A stretch of DNA of 64,000 nt from Capitulum mitella (Eukaryota; Arthropoda; Thecostraca; Pollicipedomorpha; Pollicipedidae): assembly GCA_030062745.1 (NCBI GenBank), contig CP099839.1, positions 4,945,115-5,009,114 of the forward strand, written 5' to 3'. A program made the position numbers and the translations under genes. Of the stretch, positions 57,880-64,000 are shown piece after piece; within the stretch, counting starts at the first letter, position 1; each line of letters starts with the position of its first letter. The notes beneath the pieces were generated by a model, which did no database searches, was not told the origin of the DNA, and saw nothing but the letters and a program-made list of their open reading frames with translations.

Positions 57880-58840
57880 GCTGGCGGCGCGCCCGCCAGC
57901 CAGCCCCAGTCAGCCGTCCCCAGTCAGCCAGGCTCCCGGTCATCGTCGCCTCAGGTCGTGTCCCCAGCGGAAGACGCCTGAGGAGGGCAGTCCAATCGAA
58001 CAGGTCCCGCCCGTCGCGATCTTGACCCCTTTTCCCCGGGAGGAGCATCATCGTTTCATCCAGCGCTAGTCTTGTGCTTGTGTGCGTGACTGCATCGTCG
58101 ATGCGCGGAAACGGACTCAGCTCGCTGCTAAATTAGGTTTCGTTCATCTGCGAAGAGTGGAGGCGCTGTGTCGCCTGGTTTCCACGAAAGGTTCTCGAAA
58201 CGATTACGTTGTGATTCTTGCGAAAGGGCTTGAAGCACATAACATTTTTATTCGGAAAATACACAGTGATAGTCCGATGACTGACTTTAAATGATACCAC
58301 GATGCTTATAATCGTCAATTATGGCGACAAGTGAATTCCCAGCATTACACTCTGGCATATATTTCATCGCAGCCCCACTGTCTGTCGTGTGTTGTTGATT
58401 TTGGGTTAAACAATCAAACAGCATGTTGAAAACATGAACTTTAACTCTCAATGGACGCATTCGATCTTTTTACACCGCTTATATTCGTCACAATGGCCAA
58501 CATTTTGTTACGTACAACTTCTCCACCGATAGATTTGCCAGGGTCATACTGGATCAGGGTATAGATCAGGATTTATGAAAGGAAACTGAACAACATCCCG
58601 ATCGTGTGATTCCGGGTGACAGCATAGGTTTTGGGCAAAGATTAACGCGTCATTAAAGATACGACACGATCGTTTGGTCACCATCATACCCTTTATTGGG
58701 CATTGAGAATGCAGACATTAAGGTGCAGATCTGATTGGCGTTTCAGAAACATCTGCGGTGTGTTTAAACGAAAACAAATGCCTTAAAAAAGGTGACTCTG
58801 ACGGTACAAAAGGCGATATTTCTCCTTCATTTTCATCTCT
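57880..58840. other. 3' flank of the CPCFC gene, no other gene
   Basis: The first 80 bases are GC-rich with GCCAGCCAGCCCCAGTCAGCC-type repeats and belong to the 3' untranslated region. I see no clear AATAAA. The rest has no gene. Confidence 0.4.
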
Positions 58841-58843
58841 TAA

Positions 58844-59996
58844 CCCTATTCCCGGCAGGGGGGGGGGGGCGGAATCCGCCCCCTTCGGGTTTTTTGATTG
58901 CAAATTCCAGGCTTTTTAACTCAGCTTCACGAACCTTGGTCACTTTTCCTAGCTATTCTTTCTACGTGCTGTGACAAAATTTCAAAATTCTATTTTGCTC
59001 AGGGGCGGAGTCAGGCAACGTTTTTGGGAGGCACCTCAGGTCATTTTTGGCCATGTTAAGGGTAAAAGGAAAATGGCTGCCAAAAACAGAGTTTTTAAGA
59101 TAGAGCTTAAAACTTTATATGGATGTATAGCTAAATAGTAGGGCCATGTGCAGATGTAATTTTGTTCACCTGAGGTCATTTTTCAAGGTCAGGTCAAGGT
59201 TAAAAGTCAAAATTTGTTTTTTTGTAATAATTTCGACGCCGTTTTTTCAAATGCCAAACCCGAAATATATATGGCGTAGAAGGGTGCTTTCTACTTGTGT
59301 ACCAAGTTTCAGCTTGACATCAGGTCGGGTCACGGAGCTATGACATAAAATGTCAGTGCGCGTACCCTATACCGCAATAGCCATAAAATGAAATTTTTGA
59401 AATAGAGTAAATTCAAATGATTGAAAACGTTAACAGACAATATTAAATGTATAGGAGATCATTCCAGTGACCTCAAGGTCACTGAAGGTCATTTAAGGTA
59501 AGGTCCAGTTGATCTGAGAAACGTGTAACCTTGACGTTCCCTTTTTATGTCCCTGGCACCGCCTATGCTAACATTATACAAACATTGTAATGCGATTTGT
59601 ACTTCTTTAGTATACACGACTAGCAGAAGCCAAAAAGGGTGTTTGCCTATTTTGTTCATTCAGTTGTTAGAAAACTAATCCTCCTATTTTTGAAACCCTG
59701 TGAACGCCCTGTTTTCTCAAAATTTCGATTTGTGGCCATGGTAAAAGCCCTATCCATAATCTCTCGATTCTGCCAGTTTCATCGAAATCGGTCCATAAAC
59801 AACGGAGTTTAGAAGTCAAAGTACCCCCCATTTTGACATTTTGGCCCCCCTGTATCCACAAATTTAAATTTTGGAAATTTCTTTTATAAAAATGTGTTCA
59901 CGTCACGGAAATCGATTGCCTTTGTTATGAAATCGGCGTGTTCTCGAGATCTGGGGGCCGAATCCCCCCTCTCGGATCGGCCATACTTCCCTCATG
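58844..59996. mobile_element. TTAA-type DNA element, family 1 copy B (opposite orientation)
   Basis: Begins CCCTATTCCCGGCAGGGG after TTAA (58840-58843) and continues as the reverse complement of 33001-31791: shared landmarks are the GCCAAAAACAGAGTTTTTAAGAT stretch, AAATATATATGGCGTAGAA, the AGGTCA cluster, CCTGGCACCGCCTATGCTAACA and CATTTTGACATTTT. The far end is eroded to CCCTCATG before TTAA at 59997-60000. About 5 percent shorter than copy A. Confidence 0.78.
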
Positions 59997-60000
59997 TTAA

Positions 60001-61880
60001 ATAGTCCAGCTTTGACGTCACGAACCCAGGCTGCACCGAACAGCTGAATAAGATTTTCTTTTCACCACTAGCTCTTGCGAGGCCATATACAAAGCGCGGC
60101 TGTCAAAGTTTTCCCCAAAAGTTCCACATGCAGTCTGACCTAGGATGGCCTCTAGTAGCTTTAAAATTGACAAAAAAGTACAAATTCATAGTGTTTTCTT
60201 CTTATTTTGCCAAGGGTTTTTCAACAGAGTTTTACGTGCTCTGTGACACTTACGGGTCTCGAGGGGGCTGTCATGAACCCCCAGCTAAACGAAGATGGAT
60301 CCAAAGCGTGGTCCGGCGAGGAAAGAGATGAAAAGTAGCATACCCACCTTTAACACGTGATTTGAAGCAGATAGCGTTTTTTATTACTTTATGTTACAAC
60401 TTACAGCTTATGTTGGATTTGAGTTATAGCGTAACTTTGAAGGCCTTACGGGTCACAAACATTTGTTACGGGGTTTTTTTTTACAAACGACTTCATATGC
60501 CTCTGAACGATTCTGTGGATTTTCATTGCAATCTCTCCGGCATTTCCACTGTACCTGTTTAGCTACCCGTGTGCTGACGTCTTCTGTTGCGAGCTTGACG
60601 ACACAGCGGGCACAGAACATTTATAAAACAATGGTATTTCGTCATCGCCAATGGGTAATGTCAGTATAATGTGTTTCATTTACAACTTACGGAGCTTTTT
60701 CTACATTTCCATCTATTCCCCCCCCCCAAAAAAAAATGTTGAAGTCAGCGACCAGTGACATTTCTTCTGACCAGGAGAAGGTATCACAAAAAAACTCGAC
60801 AAAAGTGGGACTTGGGTGGAACGGAGAAAAACGTATGGTGCATAACATTTTTCTTTCTCCGTCTTACCAAACTGATTCTAAAAATCGACCAAGCCAGAAT
60901 ATTCTCAGAAATATCTTTGGTGAAACTCACGAGGCAATTGCTGTTACTGCCACGGAGCGGCCTTAAAATGTACATTTTTGTTTACATCTGGTCTCCAAGT
61001 AAGCGTGTTATCGTCAGTGTTACGGAAGAACCTTCCGCCATTGCCTTTTCCCCATCCACTTCGGCCTATAGGTCTTCCTCCTGCTGCGCTCGACTTTGAC
61101 ATTCATTCCTCCGTCCGTCGCTGCACCTCCGTCCAGATCGCTGTTGCAAAATGATGCGAAGCGAAATCATGATTGTGTGGATTTGCGCGTAGTTCATAAG
61201 CAAACTGCACTGAAATCTTTGAACAGTCTCCACACGTACTATCACACCATTCACACCGTTCTCACTCAAAAGAGGACGAGTGGGCCTTGCGGAGATTGAC
61301 ATGTGTCGTCTGCTGTGTAGAATGCATTAAGACCTGATTTATTGCTCCCATTGATTTCTGGAAACTGTGTGTCCATAGCCGCAGCCGTTAAACTATGGCG
61401 GGGGATGAAAAAGTGAATCGTAATGTCGCTGCTAATAATTAATAATATAGATAATTATAATCCTGGCCACGCTGGTCATGAATATCACCCAGCGACGCTT
61501 TCAGAATGTGGGGCCTGAGGGACCAGTGCGATCCAGCTGCTCAGCCCTGAAAAGGCCAAATATATGACGAAGGTTTTTTGCGCAATGCCGAAATATATTA
61601 AACAGTGAGTCTCATATCGCTGCGTGTTTCTTACGCCCACTGGTGTATCCAGAGAAAGCTACTCCGGTGGTGTTTTCCCGCCCAAACGCCGAGGCCAGAG
61701 GGCTATGTTTTCTTGGCCCACCTAAACGTGCAGCCCAAAACAGCGTTCCATTTCATTACAACGAAAAAGGTATTGACTTGCCCCATGCCATGATGCTTTT
61801 GAGACTATAGAGCTACTCGTTTGTTGAAACTTCGTCATGCTTTTGTTTTAATCTTCAAGAAAATCTTTAAATCCAGGGGG
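60001..61880. other. Intergenic, no recognisable gene
   Basis: AT-rich; no exon with family resemblance. A TCGAGGGGGCTGTCATGAACCC stretch near 60257 looks like the end of another small element, unpaired. Confidence 0.35.
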
Positions 61881-61885
61881 ATCTT

Positions 61886-62010
61886 TACTGAAAGCGTGGT
61901 TACTGACAGCGTGGTTACTGACAGCGTGTTTACTGAAAGCGTGGTTACTGACAGCGTAGTTACTGAAAGCGTGGTTACTGACAGCGTGGTTACTGGCAGC
62001 GTGGTACCAC
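61886..62010. repeat. 15-bp minisatellite, eight or nine copies
   Basis: GTGGTTACTGACAGC repeats head to tail with GAAAGC and GTAGTT variants. Fifteen bases keep the frame, so both strands stay open across it. Confidence 0.95.
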
Positions 62011-62830
62011 ACATTCCATGGCATAACACGACACACTGCCCGTCAAAATCAGAGACGCTGGTCATTTCCAAACACTCGATTTAAACTTAAAGCTCAAGCA
62101 TAGCCTACCGGGTAATGGCTCCACTCGTAAAACAATAGAATAGAATAATAAGGTCAAATGTTTCATAGAGACTATCGAATATCCGCATGTCAGTTCTCTA
62201 TAATATCCACAGAAGGTTGCTTTGTGAAGCAACACTGTGTGAGTGAAAGCTTCAAAATCAGTGAATTTTTCGCCGAAGCGCAAGTCTGACGTGTAGACCG
62301 AAGAAGACAAAACTTGCAACTTGTCTCACATGCAGCCATAACATTTTCCAAAATGATCAAAAACACGACTCCTGGAACGGTCACGTGGAAGAAAAAGTTT
62401 GCAAACTAACGTGCTGGAAATGTGAATATATATAATAGGAAAAATGTTCTTATCTATCTAAGTAAATTTCATGGTATGGCATTCAGTAGCTGCAAAGCCA
62501 TTACCCTCCAGAACGCGTTATGGCAGGACCGGCCAAGCCAATCAGATTGATTTTTTTTACGTCAGTTGAAGTAAGACTCACTCGGTCTTCGGCCTCACTT
62601 GCTATGATTTTCTGAGGAAGGTACTTTCCAAAGATGTGCCGTCACGAGACGAAGCATGAATTATTATTATGTTGGATTAAGCTGCTCACCTTCGATGACG
62701 GAAACACAGACCAGACGTTTTCCTCAATTTACTCCAACCTCGTCATCTACGGAACCATGCTTCCAGGTGCCATGCTGGTAGGACGCGAAACGACTTGGGA
62801 ACATCCGCGGTCGAGGGAGACGTGGAGTAC
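62011..62830. other. Intergenic, no recognisable gene
   Basis: Nothing with family resemblance on either strand. Confidence 0.4.
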
Positions 62831-62831
62831 G

Positions 62832-62903
62832 CCCCCCCCCCCCCCCTCGACTCGCCCACTCAACAAGACAACATGGCTGACGGCCAGGGGGGGGGGGGGG
62901 GGG
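62832..62903. repeat. Inverted homopolymers: C15 and G17, 40 bases apart
   Basis: C15 at 62832-62846 and G17 at 62887-62903 on the same strand can pair with each other; each could also form a four-stranded structure. Homopolymer lengths are assembly-sensitive. Confidence 0.85.
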
Positions 62904-62904
62904 C

Positions 62905-64000
62905 AGTGGACGTGATGCTGGTAAGAGAAGGAACGCCACAGGTCGCCTTACCGTCACATGAGACAGCACACGGCACGGACATGCTGGCAACATGCTTTCA
63001 CGTGGCCTAAATAGAGCCGGCCAGCGTGGTCTGTCTGCCGTCAGGTGACCAATGCGCGACCAGCCGGCCTCTGTTATCACGGTATCTGTGCGCGACCAAC
63101 CATGGAAGTGCGGCGAGCCCGGGTGTGTCGATGTGGCGGTCCCTGCACAGGCGGTCCCTGCACAGGCTGTCCCTGCACCGATGCGCACCATGCACCTGGT
63201 GGACAACGTTCACTAAAAGCGCTGCGATCAGTGCAGGATCCAGTGGTCGCTTTGGCCGCATGCTGCGACGCTGTAACATATAATATACACGCATGACTTG
63301 TACATTAGGTGTCCTCAATAATTTGCCAACATATGACTCCCAAGGCATGTCAAAAATTTCTCATTTGTCTCTCATTTTGATGACATTGTAACTAGTTATG
63401 AAGACTTTTATCTGCAAGTCTGCGGCATTTTCCGGTTCGCGGATCTGGCAACGTCAACCGCTCGTTGGCGCAAGGCATTACTGCCGGCGGTCAGCTGATG
63501 ACGTTGATGGACGAAATCGTATGCCGCAAAATAAGGAACGCGTGGTCCGGCTTGCAAATGTTTGTAAACTGAAGAAACAGTCCGCGATGTGCTTACACAA
63601 AATGGTTATGTTTAAGTAATGGAATGAAACGAAAGACCCAGGGGGTCTGAAAACACAAGTGAAGCAAACAAATGCAGTTCTGCTGAGCCACTGCAACATT
63701 TTTCTTTTAATTGCGCACCTCTGTCCCTGCCTCTCTATCACTCTCTCTCGCCCTCTCTGCTTCTGCCTCTGTTCCTGCCTCCGCCTCCGAATAGATGTAT
63801 GTATGTATGTATGTATTTATTTCGGATCCTTCATATGATGGATCTTCAGGCATCCATGTTGATTGACAAGTGCCACAGAAGATTAAAGACATCGATACTA
63901 AGACGACAATCGGCATTCATTTCTCAGACATACATGAGACTAAGCTGACCTCGAATGTCGCGTTTCTGGCAGCGCCTGATATTCGGACGTCTGAATGCAG
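62905..64000. other. Intergenic to the window end; CT-rich and (ATGT)n tracts at 63720-63820
   Basis: Three GTCCCTGCACAGGCG-type units lie at 63140-63180. A CT/CTG-rich pyrimidine tract covers 63720-63790, followed by (ATGT)5 at 63795-63818. No gene is recognised. Confidence 0.5.

Noticed and set aside
62724..63206. A 160-codon frame with Pro and Gly runs on the minus strand
   Set aside because: The runs come from the G17 and C15 homopolymers; nothing else supports a gene.

Overview
This is eukaryotic nuclear DNA. The protein-coding part is arthropod: there is a spliced Rebers-Riddiford cuticle protein, a CPCFC-type cuticle protein, a multi-Kunitz secreted protein, a 12-exon aminopeptidase P and a large C2H2 zinc-finger protein. 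Very high GC at third codon positions, long simple repeats and many small DNA transposons would suit a crustacean (a barnacle-like genome is my best guess). That assignment is inference and needs a taxonomic search.

Layout: 1-2.4 kb holds a GC-rich island and no gene. 2.4-6.4 kb is repeats: a head-to-head pair of Penelope-like retroelement fragments flanked by (AT)n and direct repeats, then a 1.25-kb TTAA-flanked DNA element. 6.9-7.3 kb is another GC-rich island. 10.98-14.24 kb (+) is the main exon of a 13-finger C2H2 protein, broken by one +1 frame change near 12.03 kb. 14.2-21.6 kb has no gene but holds GC-rich and homeodomain/POU-motif-rich blocks that look regulatory, a 57-bp minisatellite and a perfect hairpin. 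21.76-23.16 kb (-) is the Kunitz gene.

25.06-35.47 kb (-) is a complete X-prolyl aminopeptidase (cytosolic XPNPEP1 / ApepP type). I rebuilt it as 12 exons whose phases all agree and which give 637 codons plus stop. 36.64-38.27 kb (-) is a two-exon RR cuticle protein with its TATA box. 45.3-47.5 kb (-) holds dead transposase and Ty3/gypsy integrase remnants. 56.83-57.88 kb (+) is a two-exon CPCFC cuticle protein with its TATA box. The rest is intergenic sequence with microsatellites, minisatellites and mobile-element copies, including a second copy (58.84-60.0 kb) of the TTAA element lying in aminopeptidase intron 2.

The most striking feature is in the aminopeptidase gene. The exon 10/intron boundary has been amplified into about 13 tandem 31-bp units, each carrying the last 19 exon bases plus the 5' splice site, and every copy keeps the GT. 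A second exon of the same gene (exon 3) has its splice donor duplicated once, 56 bp downstream, and a 27-bp GC-rich array starts right at the stop codon. The two cuticle genes are also linked in sequence: the RR protein ends with the same C-x5-C motif that the CPCFC protein repeats three times.
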